From the NCBI GenBank assembly GCA_017303575.1, contig JAFLCL010000039.1, forward strand, positions 1 through 46,019: 46,019 nt of DNA, read 5' to 3'. Positions 1-8,681 of the stretch are shown here, one piece after another. The stretch is from Deltaproteobacteria bacterium (GTDB lineage Bacteria; Myxococcota_A; Polyangia; Polyangiales; Sandaracinaceae). Below the pieces are notes generated by a model, which did no database searches, had not been told where the DNA came from, and worked only from the letters and a program-made list of their open reading frames with translations. The translations under genes were made by a program, and so were the position numbers. Each line of letters starts with the position of its first letter. Position 1 is the first letter of the stretch.

Positions 1-2
1 AG

Positions 3-542
3 GTGCACCTCGCCACCGCGCTGCCGGCGCTCGTCGGCGCGGGCCGACCCGACGCGGGCGCGAGCGAGAACGTGCCCGCTGGCTTCGTGTACTTCCACCC
101 CGCCGACGTGCGCGGCGTGTTCGTCGCCGATCGCGCGGTGGCGCTGAGCGGGCAGCGGCTGATCACGCGTCGCGCGCCGCTCACGATCGTCCTCGACGGA
201 GGGCGCGTGCGCGATCGTCGGTGCGAGGACGCGGGCACGCTCGCCGCGTTCGATGCCTACCTCGCGTCGCATCACCACGCGGGCCGCGTGGGCACGGTGG
301 TGTTGCCCACCAACTACCTGGTGCGCTCGGAGATCGGCGTGTACGCGCAGGACGAGCTCTCGCCCGGGATCAACGTGAACCTCGGCTTCACGCACCACGC
401 CGCGACGCTCGCGCCGTGGGACGCGCCAGTGCAGGCGCGCCTGCTCGCGCGGAGGCTGTCGGTGCGCGCGGGCGATCGATCGCTCGTCGATCGGGGCCGA
501 CACGCCGACGAGCTCGTCGAGGGAATCGACCCCTTCCGCTGA
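3..542 (+). CDS. M29/NicX-like metallo-aminopeptidase, C-terminal part (cut by window edge)
   Basis: The reading frame is open to the left edge, so the true start lies outside the window and only about the last 179 residues are seen. The pattern 'ENVPAGFVYFHP', then a 'GVFVADRAV' strand, a 'DGGRV' turn and a late 'LVRSEIGVYAQDE' segment followed by 'NVNLGF' matches the C-terminal half of family M29 aminopeptidases (aminopeptidase T) and the related NicX ring-cleaving enzymes. In those families Glu, His and Asp residues here hold two metal ions. It would be a cytosolic leucyl-aminopeptidase-type enzyme or a related metal enzyme; the substrate cannot be told from this fragment. It converges on the transglutaminase gene with a 6-base gap. 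Family assignment is moderate and function is an inference. Confidence 0.55.
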   Translation: MHLATALPALVGAGRPDAGASENVPAGFVYFHPADVRGVFVADRAVALSGQRLITRRAPLTIVLDGGRVRDRRCEDAGTLAAFDAYLASHHHAGRVGTVVLPTNYLVRSEIGVYAQDELSPGINVNLGFTHHAATLAPWDAPVQARLLARRLSVRAGDRSLVDRGRHADELVEGIDPFR

Positions 543-548
543 CGCCGC

Positions 549-2276
549 TCACTCCGCGGTCGCGGCCGCGAGGTGCGCATCGCCGGGCGAGCGAACCACG
601 AGCGCGTGCTCTCCGATGTCGGCGTCGGGCGGCACGCCGAAGCTGCCGTGGAAGTTGCCGTTCACGTCGGTGACGGTGACACCGAGCAAGCGCTCGTCGC
701 CATCCGACGCGCGCAGGAGGACCTCGACACGAAGGCCCGGCGCGCGCCCCTCGGCGCTCGTGGCCGAGCCGCTCACCTCGATCGACTGACCGCGGAAGAC
801 CTCCTCCGAGGCGTGATCGACGACGAGCGCGAGCGCGACGCGCGGCGCGGTCGTGGGCATGGTCAGCGGCCTGCCCGGATCGACTGGCTCGGGCGGCGCG
901 TTGGGATCGACGCTGGGGTCTGCGCCGGGCGCAGCGTTGGGGTCGGCCGTCGTTCCTCCGGGCCCACCCGCGCCTCCTCCGCCCGCCGCACCGCCCTCGC
1001 CATCGGGCGCGCCCGGCAAGCTCGTACCGCGAGCCTCGGCGAGCGCGCGCTCGTACTCCGGTGGTCGCGGAAACGGATCGTCGACGCGAGGCTGGTAGGT
1101 GGGGCCCGACTCGGTGTTGCGCGGCGACAGGCCCGCCGCCGAGCCACCGAGGTCCACGCGCAGCCACCCTCCGTGCGAAGGCAGGTGCACCTCCACCCAC
1201 GCGTGCGCCTCGTTGCTGACGAAGCGCGACGAGATGCCCAGCGCGCTCGCCGTGATGACGAACGCATACGCGCGATGACGACACACGCCGCGCATGCCGC
1301 GCGAGAGGTCGAGGTAGACGTTGCCCGTGTTCGTCGGTGGCTCCTCGCTCTCGACGAACGATCGGAAGTGGCGCACGAGCTCGCGCAGCGCCTCGCCGAA
1401 GGGCGTCTCGCGCGACAGGCCGAGCTCGCCTGCGAACGCGCGCGCATCACGCAGCACGCTCGGAGGCAGCGGCATCACCTCGTCGCCCAGCGCGTCCGCG
1501 CGCGCTTCGGCGAACGTCTGTCCGTCGTCGAAGCCGAAGAACGTGCGTGGCGCGTCGGTGAGGAAGACGGCGCGCACCTCGCCTGCCGCTGCGCCTCCCT
1601 CGAGCACCGCGACGTAGTTGCCCGCGCCGTCGCGCTCGACGTGCATCGGCGTGGTGGGCTCGGTGCGGAACGAGAGGATGCGCGACTCGGGCGAGACCGA
1701 AGGCAGCGGGACCTCGCGCCCCGTGGAGAAGTCGAGCACCACCGAGGCCCAGAAGCGATCACGCTCGCGGCCATCGGGCGGCTGCGCGCCGGGCCCTTCG
1801 ACCTCCAGTCGCTGACGCAGCGGATGCGCCACGACGAGGTACGGCGCGCCATCGCCGTCGATCGCGATCCCATCGAGCGAGGTCACCCGCTTGTAGGGCG
1901 TGATCGCGGGCGTGAAGACCTCGAAGTACGGGACCGCCCCGTGCAGCGCCGTGACGCGATCGGGATGGAACTGCTGCGAGCGAAGTCCCTGATCCTGCGC
2001 GCCGCTCGAGCCGGACATCGCCTCCATCGCGCGCTCGTCGCGCTCGAGCGGACCATCGGTGGGCGCGCGCAGGATCTCACCCCCGTAGACGATCGCAGCA
2101 GGCTCGGCGCCGCGCGACGACACGAGCGTGGATCCCTCGTCGGCGCCGAGGTTCGGCACGAGCTCGTGCAGGATGACGTCTTGCGCGAGCGCGACGGCGG
2201 CGATCCCGAACGACGCGACACCGAGGCCCATCGCGAGGCGCGAGAGCAGACGACGACGATCGAGCGCGAGCGGCAC
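549..2276 (-). CDS. Exported transglutaminase-like cysteine enzyme with C-terminal Ig-like domain
   Basis: The protein has 575 residues from the GTG at 2276. This start is chosen because it gives a basic n-region (RRRLLSR) and a hydrophobic signal segment ending 'AVALAQ', and because a -10-like hexamer sits 7 nt upstream. A longer frame reaching 2540 would run over the divergent small gene. The transglutaminase core lies around residues 320-380, with Cys332 (GVCRHRAYAF), His358 (EAHAWVEVH) and Asp375 (WLRVDLGG) as the catalytic triad. Residues about 410-470 form a Gly/Pro-rich linker, and the last ~100 residues look like an Ig or CNA-B-type beta sandwich. It is predicted to act in the periplasm or at the surface on peptide or protein amides. 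The substrate is unknown. Family confidence is high because the triad is intact. Confidence 0.8.
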   Translation of the reverse strand: MPLALDRRRLLSRLAMGLGVASFGIAAVALAQDVILHELVPNLGADEGSTLVSSRGAEPAAIVYGGEILRAPTDGPLERDERAMEAMSGSSGAQDQGLRSQQFHPDRVTALHGAVPYFEVFTPAITPYKRVTSLDGIAIDGDGAPYLVVAHPLRQRLEVEGPGAQPPDGRERDRFWASVVLDFSTGREVPLPSVSPESRILSFRTEPTTPMHVERDGAGNYVAVLEGGAAAGEVRAVFLTDAPRTFFGFDDGQTFAEARADALGDEVMPLPPSVLRDARAFAGELGLSRETPFGEALRELVRHFRSFVESEEPPTNTGNVYLDLSRGMRGVCRHRAYAFVITASALGISSRFVSNEAHAWVEVHLPSHGGWLRVDLGGSAAGLSPRNTESGPTYQPRVDDPFPRPPEYERALAEARGTSLPGAPDGEGGAAGGGGAGGPGGTTADPNAAPGADPSVDPNAPPEPVDPGRPLTMPTTAPRVALALVVDHASEEVFRGQSIEVSGSATSAEGRAPGLRVEVLLRASDGDERLLGVTVTDVNGNFHGSFGVPPDADIGEHALVVRSPGDAHLAAATAE

Positions 2277-2283
2277 GACGCCT

Positions 2284-2289
2284 AGGATA
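2284..2289 (-). promoter_or_regulatory. Candidate -10 (TATCCT), 7 nt before the transglutaminase GTG
   Basis: TATCCT on the minus strand is followed by seven bases and then the GTG at 2276. No Shine-Dalgarno sequence is visible. This spacing would put the transcript start at or next to the start codon, giving a leaderless mRNA. It is one of five such cases in the window. Confidence 0.35.
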
Positions 2290-2381
2290 CGCGAGGCCGA
2301 GGGCGTCTTGGCGCGCGCTGCGCCCGATCCTCCGCGAGCGACCGGTGGAGCCACGCGCCGCTCTCGTGCTTCACTCACTGG

Positions 2382-2582
2382 ATGGCCGACACGTGGAAGG
2401 TCTGCAGCGTGTGCCGCAAGTCGATCGCCTTCGGGCAGCTCTACTACGCGTGCAACGTCTCCACCTGCAACCGCAAGCGCACCGCGCTCTACTTCTGCAG
2501 CATGGAGTGCTGGGACGCGCACCTCCCCGAAGCCCGCCACCGCGAGGCGTGGGCCGAAGAGAAGACCGCACCCGCCAGCTGA
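2382..2582 (+). CDS. Small Cys-rich putative zinc-finger protein
   Basis: This 66-residue protein contains CSVC at residues 8-11, an ACNVSTC segment, and a later FCSMEC segment, followed by histidines (DAHLPEARH). These Cys pairs are spaced like a treble-clef or zinc-ribbon site, so metal binding is likely, but the family was not recognised. It has no signal peptide, so it should be cytosolic. It is divergent from the transglutaminase gene, about 105 bases between starts, and the region between is its likely promoter. It is believed real because of its dense conserved-looking Cys pattern. Its role is unknown; a protein- or RNA-binding function is only a guess. Confidence 0.7.
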   Translation: MADTWKVCSVCRKSIAFGQLYYACNVSTCNRKRTALYFCSMECWDAHLPEARHREAWAEEKTAPAS

Positions 2583-2708
2583 ACCCGGAACCGGACGTGA
2601 GCGTGAGGATCACGAACGTGCTCGGCCCTTCAGGCGAGCCGTCGAGATGAAACGCAGCGGACGGGTCACGCGGGCGGGGGCCTCCGCTCCGCGTGTCTGT
2701 CCCTCTGA

Positions 2709-3182
2709 TCAGAGATCAGTGTCGCAGTCGAAGGTGAAGGGCTCGCAAGCGAGCCAGCGATCGAGCGCGGGGAAGTACACGGCGAGCACGCGCTCGTTCG
2801 TCAGCGTGGCGATCGTGCCCGGCACCCCCGCCGCCTTGGCCGTGGCCTCGCACATCGCGAGAAAGTGTCGCCACCCAGCCCGCTCGTTGCGCATCAGCTC
2901 CCCGGGATGGGCATTCCACTCGACGAGCTCCTCGGCCCAGAAGATCACGACGACCTCGCTCCCGTCGGGAAGGTGCAGGTTGACCGTGCGCTCGAGCTCG
3001 CCCTTCTCGCGATCGGCGACCACCGTCACCAGCAACGTTGCGGTGACCGCCTCGACGGCCCGAGCGACGAGCGCCCAGTCGATCGTGTGGACCGACCAAG
3101 CGATGAGGGCGCCGCGGAGATCCACGTAGAACGACTCGGCCATCTCACTCGGTGTCGAGGCGCTCAGCGCTAGCTTCGTCAT
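2709..3182 (-). CDS. Hypothetical protein, 157 aa, cytosolic
   Basis: The start at 3182 is supported by a GGGGAG Shine-Dalgarno sequence about 8 bases upstream; an ORF extension to 3269 has no such signal and crosses a hairpin and repeats. The protein begins MTKLALSAS, has no signal peptide or membrane segment, and has alternating beta strands and amphipathic helices (for example TLLVTVVAD, then VNLHLPDGSEVVVIFW). It contains a conserved-looking 'LPDGSEVVV' hairpin and ends in a Cys-containing tail. No family was recognised. It lies downstream of the thiolase gene on the same strand, 116 bases apart, with a hairpin and a three-unit 16-bp repeat between, so it probably has its own promoter and regulation. 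Confidence 0.7.
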   Translation of the reverse strand: MTKLALSASTPSEMAESFYVDLRGALIAWSVHTIDWALVARAVEAVTATLLVTVVADREKGELERTVNLHLPDGSEVVVIFWAEELVEWNAHPGELMRNERAGWRHFLAMCEATAKAAGVPGTIATLTNERVLAVYFPALDRWLACEPFTFDCDTDL

Positions 3183-3208
3183 CCTCGGTCTCCCCTTCGA
3201 AACGCAGA

Positions 3209-3239
3209 GGCCACGTGGAGCGCTCGCTCGCACGTGGCC
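3209..3239. other. Perfect 9-bp inverted repeat (hairpin)
   Basis: GGCCACGTG at 3209-3217 and CACGTGGCC at 3231-3239 are exact inverted repeats around a 13-base loop. The hairpin lies between the thiolase stop and the next gene on the minus strand. It could be a factor-independent terminator (though a T tract is lacking) or an operator containing the CACGTG core. Confidence 0.4.
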
Positions 3240-3247
3240 CTTGCTTC

Positions 3248-3286
3248 GATCACGAACGGTTCGGATCACGCACGGTTCTGATCACG
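3248..3286. repeat. Tandem 16-bp repeat, 2.4 units (GATCACG at 3248, 3264, 3280)
   Basis: Two full units, GATCACGAACGGTTCG and GATCACGCACGGTTCT, are followed by a third GATCACG. Period 16 places successive boxes about one and a half helical turns apart. It sits upstream of the gene starting at 3182 and immediately after the thiolase, so it may be a multi-copy regulator binding site. Confidence 0.5.
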
Positions 3287-3298
3287 TGCGCGCGACGC

Positions 3299-4462
<1,164 letters not shown>

Positions 4463-4559
4463 CGTCACACCTCGGCCCGAGGCGTAGCACGCGAGCCGCA
4501 CGCGATGAACCGTCGTTCACCCCATCGCGGATCCTCCGTCCGCGCAGGTCGTGCAGCGG

Positions 4560-4862
4560 TCATCTCTTGGGGATCGCGGGGTCGTAGCGCTGGGCGATCA
4601 CGCGCATGTGCCGCCGGTGCTCCCGGAGGAGCGAAGCGATCTGGGCCGGCGCGCTCCAAGGCGGATGCACGGGGCGGGGGACGATCCCGTGGGTGCCGTC
4701 CGAGCCGGGGCGCGCGTTCACCTGATCGAGGCGCGTGTTCGCCTCGTCGAGGCGCGCGTTCACCTGGTCGAGGCGCGCGATCGTCTCGCGCTGCAGATCG
4801 GCCAGCGCGGCGAAGCCCCGCTCCATGATCCCTTCCAGCCGCTCGAACCTTCGATCGTCCAT
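4560..4862 (-). CDS. Small coiled-coil protein, 100 aa
   Basis: A GGGAGG ribosome site lies 7 bases before the ATG at 4862. The N-terminal half is a coiled coil with exact heptad repeats (ARLDQVN, ARLDEAN, TRLDQVN) encoded by tandem 21-bp DNA units. The C-terminal half is basic and Pro-containing, ending AIPKR. It lacks a signal peptide and membrane segment. The heptads suggest oligomerisation or partner binding, similar in style to short coiled-coil adaptors. No family was recognised and its function is unknown. Confidence 0.7.
   Translation of the reverse strand: MDDRRFERLEGIMERGFAALADLQRETIARLDQVNARLDEANTRLDQVNARPGSDGTHGIVPRPVHPPWSAPAQIASLLREHRRHMRVIAQRYDPAIPKR
4710..4772. repeat. Three tandem 21-bp units encoding heptads
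   Basis: Units 4710-4730, 4731-4751 and 4752-4772 are near-identical, each encoding one coiled-coil heptad of the gene at 4560-4862. Such units can expand or contract by slippage and change coil length. Confidence 0.7.
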
Positions 4863-4942
4863 CGTCGCGCCTCCCGAGGATAGCGGAGACACTCGCCCTC
4901 GCGAGCCCGAGGGTCGGCCTGGCGAGGCTGCGACTGACGCGA

Positions 4943-5392
4943 TCAGCCCGACTCGGGCTCGGGCACGACGAGCTCGACGCACCAGCTGCCTTCGACGAGC
5001 GAGACCTCGATGGGCCGCGCCTGACCGCCGTCGTCGATCACGTCGACGTAGCGACGCGCGGGCTCGCCCTCGATCACACGCTCGCGGTACGCGCCCGAGC
5101 GACGGGGCGCGTGGAGGACGAGCGAGCGGTCCTCCGCGATCATCTCCCACGGCTCGAACGTGCGGCCTCCGAGCGCGGCCGATCCCCGCGCGCGCTCGGC
5201 GAGCGCGATCTGGGCGGCGGGGCACATCAGGCGGTAGGCCTCCTCGCGGGCGTGCGGATCGTCGTCGCGCTGCATCGCCTCCACGAACGCGCGCACAGCG
5301 CCCGTCGGCGTCGCGTCGACCGCGCGGGAGCCACACGCCGCGAGCGAGAGCATCGCGACGAGGGACACGACGAGCCGGCGCGGGAGCGACAC
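4943..5392 (-). CDS. Lipoprotein of unknown function, 149 aa
   Basis: From the GTG at 5392 the protein starts MSLPRRLVVS, followed by a hydrophobic stretch and the lipobox LAAC at about residues 18-21, so it should be lipidated at Cys and anchored in a membrane facing the periplasm. The ectodomain begins with an 'AVRAFVEAMQRDD' helix and continues with several beta strands, resembling small NTF2-like/DUF4878-type lipoproteins in which a helix precedes a curved sheet; this likeness is only a fold-level guess. It is divergent from the small membrane protein at 5527. It has one ectodomain Cys near residue 60 and one near the C terminus (SWCVEL). Confidence 0.75.
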   Translation of the reverse strand: MSLPRRLVVSLVAMLSLAACGSRAVDATPTGAVRAFVEAMQRDDDPHAREEAYRLMCPAAQIALAERARGSAALGGRTFEPWEMIAEDRSLVLHAPRRSGAYRERVIEGEPARRYVDVIDDGGQARPIEVSLVEGSWCVELVVPEPESG

Positions 5393-5526
5393 GCCGGCCT
5401 TGTTACCGCGTGCGTGCGCTCGCGCCACGGCGGGGCGGGACGCCTCACGACCGATCGCGCAGTTCGCCGACAAAACAAGGGGATTCGCGAGGCACACGGG
5501 ATGCGAAGCCCGAGGTGGAGGCATCC

Positions 5527-5673
5527 ATGATCCGTCGCTACCTCGACACCGTGAAGAAGTATCGTCGCGCGCTCGGGCTCTTCTTCGCCTTCGTCGTCCT
5601 CGCGTTGATCCCCGTCGGCATCCAGATCGCACGCGACGCGCAGCCGTCGGGCGATCACGCAGGCTCGAGGTAG
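5527..5673 (+). CDS. Small single-pass membrane protein, 48 aa
   Basis: A strong GGTGGAGG ribosome site stands 7 bases before the ATG. The peptide has a basic N terminus (MIRRYLDTVKKYRR), one membrane span (LGLFFAFVVLALIPVGIQI) and a short polar tail. By the positive-inside rule the N terminus is cytosolic. It overlaps the 3' end of the convergent gene at 5655 by 19 bases. No family was recognised; a regulatory or assembly micropeptide role is possible but not shown. Confidence 0.6.
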   Translation: MIRRYLDTVKKYRRALGLFFAFVVLALIPVGIQIARDAQPSGDHAGSR

Positions 5674-6416
5674 GCGTCGGGGTCGTCGAGCACTTCGTCG
5701 GGATCGGTCGGCATGATCTCGAGCTCGGTCTCGATCGGCGGCATCACCGGCAGCGCGAGATCGTCGAAGCCCTCGACGAAGGACTCGAGGGTCGCGCGCT
5801 GCACGGGGGGCAACGTCAGCGGATCGCCGCACACGGTCCCCTCGACCCGGTCGGCACGCGCCAGCCGACGCACGGTGTCGATGCCGATCTCGAAGCGAAC
5901 GGCGTCGTAGTACACGCCGCTCTTGAGCCGCGTGCCCACGGGCGTGGCCTGCGCGCGGACCTCGAGCCCATCGATGTCGAGCCGCACCTCGCACTGCGAG
6001 GTCCATCGACGCTCCTGCATCGGCGCATCGACGATCGTGCGGACCGTCACCTCGTCCTCGAGCGGCTCGGCGTCGAGGCGCAGCGTTCCCCAGCCGTAGA
6101 GAGACGGCTCGTGCCGCATCGGGAGGCTGGCGCGCACGCGCTCGCTGCCGAGGCTGAGCGTGCCGGCCTCGTCGCGGCCGTCGGGCAGGCGTCCCGCGCG
6201 CAGCAGCGGTGCTGCCGTGTGCGAGGGGTCGAGCACGGTGGGCGGCACGGTGGGCGCGTCGGCTCGAACGTCGCGATCCGACGCCAAGACGAGCAGCGAG
6301 AGACCGACCGCGAGCGCGCCGCCGGCCCAGACGGACAGCGCCACGGGCATGGGAACACCACGACTCGTCAGCGAGGGGACCGCGCCCGACATCGCGCCTT
6401 GGACCTCGAGAGGCAT
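5655..6416 (-). CDS. Membrane-anchored periplasmic protein, 253 aa, unknown
   Basis: The ATG at 6416 has an AAGG site 5 bases upstream; a longer start at 6527 lacks one and would invade the divergent promoter. Residues about 22-44 form one membrane span (PVALSVWAGGALAVGLSLLV), so the protein is likely anchored with a ~200-residue periplasmic part. That part is rich in beta strands, with a Cys in 'TSQCEVRLDI' and another in 'GTVCGDPLTL' that may form a disulfide, and it ends in an acidic tail (DPDEVLDDPDAYLEPA). No family was recognised. It is divergent from the membrane-protein pair starting at 6555, so the two transcription units share a 138-base upstream region. Confidence 0.72.
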   Translation of the reverse strand: MPLEVQGAMSGAVPSLTSRGVPMPVALSVWAGGALAVGLSLLVLASDRDVRADAPTVPPTVLDPSHTAAPLLRAGRLPDGRDEAGTLSLGSERVRASLPMRHEPSLYGWGTLRLDAEPLEDEVTVRTIVDAPMQERRWTSQCEVRLDIDGLEVRAQATPVGTRLKSGVYYDAVRFEIGIDTVRRLARADRVEGTVCGDPLTLPPVQRATLESFVEGFDDLALPVMPPIETELEIMPTDPDEVLDDPDAYLEPA

Positions 6417-6554
6417 CGAACCTTGGGACCTCCGCACGAGAGCAGGCAGGACCGATCGGGCGCGAGCCCGAAATGACGCGGGTGGACGGCTCGTTCCTCG
6501 AACCGCCCCGCCATGGTACGCCCCCACGCCAGCAGATCCTCCGTCGGACTCGTG

Positions 6555-7067
6555 ATGCCCGAGCGCCCTTCCCCACGTACCGCCTCACGGCCCACGAGCT
6601 CCGAGCCGGCGACCTCCAAGGAGAGCGCAGCGCACCTCGCGCTGCGCATCGCCGCGATGCTGATCGGCCTGCCGATCCTCACGATCGCGATCGCGGCCTG
6701 GTTGGCGATGGGGATCGAGAGCACGGGCATCGCGCTCGGTGTGGCCTCCGCGATCACGATCCTCCCGACCCTGTTGCTCGCCGATCGACTCCTCCCCGCC
6801 GATGATCCGCGCAAAGGCGGCGGCATCGCCACGGACGCGCTCTCTCTGGTGTGGCTCGGCGGCGCGGCGCTCGTGATGGGCCCGCTCGCGTTCCTCCTCC
6901 ACGATCCGCTCGTCGACTACGCCGAGCGTGCCGCGGGCCCTGGCATCGTCGTGACGATCGCGGACTTCGTGACGGGTGTGCCGAGCGAGGCGCCGCGCGA
7001 GGCGAGCACGGAGTCTGTGAACGATGCGGGTGTGCAAGACGCCGGCGTCAGCGACGGAGGTGAGTGA
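6555..7067 (+). CDS. Polytopic membrane protein, 170 aa
   Basis: Three or four hydrophobic spans are visible: LALRIAAMLIGLPILTIAIA with its continuation, GVASAITILPTLLLA, and LVWLGGAALVMGPLAFLL. They are followed by an outside-facing tail rich in Asp, Gly, Val and Ser (DAGVQDAGVSDGGE). The start at 6555 is uncertain; the in-frame ATG at 6513 is an alternative and neither has a strong ribosome site. Its stop TGA overlaps the ATG of the next gene by one base, and the GGAGG for the next gene lies inside its 3' end, so the two are an operon and probably act together. No family was recognised. Confidence 0.7.
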   Translation: MPERPSPRTASRPTSSEPATSKESAAHLALRIAAMLIGLPILTIAIAAWLAMGIESTGIALGVASAITILPTLLLADRLLPADDPRKGGGIATDALSLVWLGGAALVMGPLAFLLHDPLVDYAERAAGPGIVVTIADFVTGVPSEAPREASTESVNDAGVQDAGVSDGGE

Positions 7068-8626
7068 TGCGACGCATCGCCGTCTCGGTGCTCCTCGTCG
7101 CGCTGTTCGTGAGCCTCGTCGGCTTCGTGGTGCATCGACGGATCGGCGGGCACACGCAGCCAGAGATCGTGGCTGACGCCGAGTCCACGACGGACGCCGA
7201 CGACGAGACCGACGTCGAAGCGCAGACCGACACCGACACGCCGACGGACACGGTGACCGCCGCAGAGACGGTCGAGCCGACACCTGTCGCCGATCCCGTC
7301 GTGCCCGAGCCCATCGCGGATCCGGTTCCCGTCGCAGCGCCCGAGGCGACGGATGAGCCGGTGACCGACCCCGTTCCTCAGCCCGTCGTGGACCCTGCGC
7401 CGGAGGTCGTCGAGCCTGCGCGCCCGAGCGTGCTCCTCGATCGACCGCTGCGCGTGATCGCGACGCACTGGGAGGCCGCCACGCCGATCCTCCTCGCAGA
7501 CCAAGGTGGTGGGCTCGAGCGTGTGGGCCTGCGCCAAGAGCTGCGCGTCGCGCACACCGCGGCCGAGATCGAAGAAGCGCTCGCGCGCGGCGGCGCAGAA
7601 GAGGGCGGCGCCGATCTCGCGATCGTCCCGCTCTCGACGTGGGTCGCGAGCTACGAGCATCTCGCGGCGCTCGAGACGGAGGCGTTCTTCGTGGCCGCGT
7701 GGTCGCGCGGCTCGCAGGCGTTCGTTGCCTCACCGAGCCTGCGCGCCGCAGATCACGTCCCGACAGACGTCACGATCGCAAGCCCGGCGTCGGCCGCCGA
7801 GACGCTGACGCTCGCGCTCCTCTTGTCGGAGCTAGGCGCCGATCCCCAGCGCATGCGCTTCGCCCAGCCCGAGGAGCCCGGCCCTTCGTTCGCAGCGATC
7901 GAGCGCGAGTCGCCCGAGTCCACCCTGCGCTCGAGCGGGCGCGTTCCCTGGATCTCGACGGCGGACGCGTCCCGCCTCTCGCCCTGGGTGGTCCTCGCGC
8001 CTCGCGCGTTCGTGCGCGATCACCAGCCCGTCCTCGTCGCATGGTCGGAGGCGTGGCTCGCTGCGCTCACGCTCCTCTCGCGCGACGTGCCCGCCAGCGC
8101 GCGCACCATCGCGGCGATCGAAGGCGCACCGCCGCTCATCGAGGTGCTGCGTCGCCTTGCGCAGATCGAGATGGTGCCGCTGTCGGCGCAGGCCGAGCTC
8201 GCAGGGCTCGCGGGCCCCACGGCGATCACGATCGAGTCGCTCTTCCGTCGCACCTGGGCGCTTCACCGAGCGCTGGGCCTCATCGATGGCCCGGTGCCCG
8301 AGACGTCGCCGATCGCCACCGGGACGATCGCGACGCTCGTGCGTCGCACGCCGCCTGCTTCGACGCCGCCCGTGCCCTTCCGTGCGCCCACCGACGTACG
8401 CGTGCTGGCGTCCGCTCCGCTGGCAGCGTCTCCCGAGGTCGCCCTCGAGCGCCTCGCGTTCCTCGCAGGCGTCTTTCCACGCTCTCGGGTCCGTGTGGAG
8501 TCGCGGCCATCGCGCCTCACGCAGGGCCTGTCCGACTCCGCGCACGAGCGCTTCGCGATCGATCCTGCGCGCCTCGAGGTCGTCACGGGCCACCCCTCCG
8601 CGATGCGCGTGCTCGCCGCCGATTGA
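7067..8626 (+). CDS. Membrane-anchored periplasmic protein with long acidic-Pro linker and solute-binding-like domain
   Basis: This 519-residue protein starts at the ATG overlapping the previous stop (TGATG), with GGAGG 6 bases upstream. Residues 5-24 are a signal anchor. Residues about 30-120 are a low-complexity linker of Asp, Thr, Pro, Val and Glu that could span the periplasm. From about 125 the sequence 'LRVIATHWEAATPILLADQGG', continuing into a Gly-rich loop and then 'GGADLAIVPLSTW', follows the pattern of NMT1/SsuA-type substrate-binding proteins (strand, ligand loop, helix, 'D(I/L)A' strand). No permease or ATPase gene is nearby, so it is more likely a sensor or scaffold than a transporter part. 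The last ~100 residues ('VALERLAFLAGVFPRSRVRVES') are faintly OmpA-like. The fold is an inference. Confidence 0.7.
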   Translation: MRRIAVSVLLVALFVSLVGFVVHRRIGGHTQPEIVADAESTTDADDETDVEAQTDTDTPTDTVTAAETVEPTPVADPVVPEPIADPVPVAAPEATDEPVTDPVPQPVVDPAPEVVEPARPSVLLDRPLRVIATHWEAATPILLADQGGGLERVGLRQELRVAHTAAEIEEALARGGAEEGGADLAIVPLSTWVASYEHLAALETEAFFVAAWSRGSQAFVASPSLRAADHVPTDVTIASPASAAETLTLALLLSELGADPQRMRFAQPEEPGPSFAAIERESPESTLRSSGRVPWISTADASRLSPWVVLAPRAFVRDHQPVLVAWSEAWLAALTLLSRDVPASARTIAAIEGAPPLIEVLRRLAQIEMVPLSAQAELAGLAGPTAITIESLFRRTWALHRALGLIDGPVPETSPIATGTIATLVRRTPPASTPPVPFRAPTDVRVLASAPLAASPEVALERLAFLAGVFPRSRVRVESRPSRLTQGLSDSAHERFAIDPARLEVVTGHPSAMRVLAAD

Positions 8627-8681
8627 AGCAAGCGCACAGCGCAGTTGATGCGGGGAGCGTCGCAGGTAGGATGCGCGCCCG

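Noticed and set aside
2739..2754. Palindrome GGCTCGC-AA-GCGAGCC
   Set aside because: It lies inside the 2709-3182 coding region and is easily produced by codon choice; no other support.
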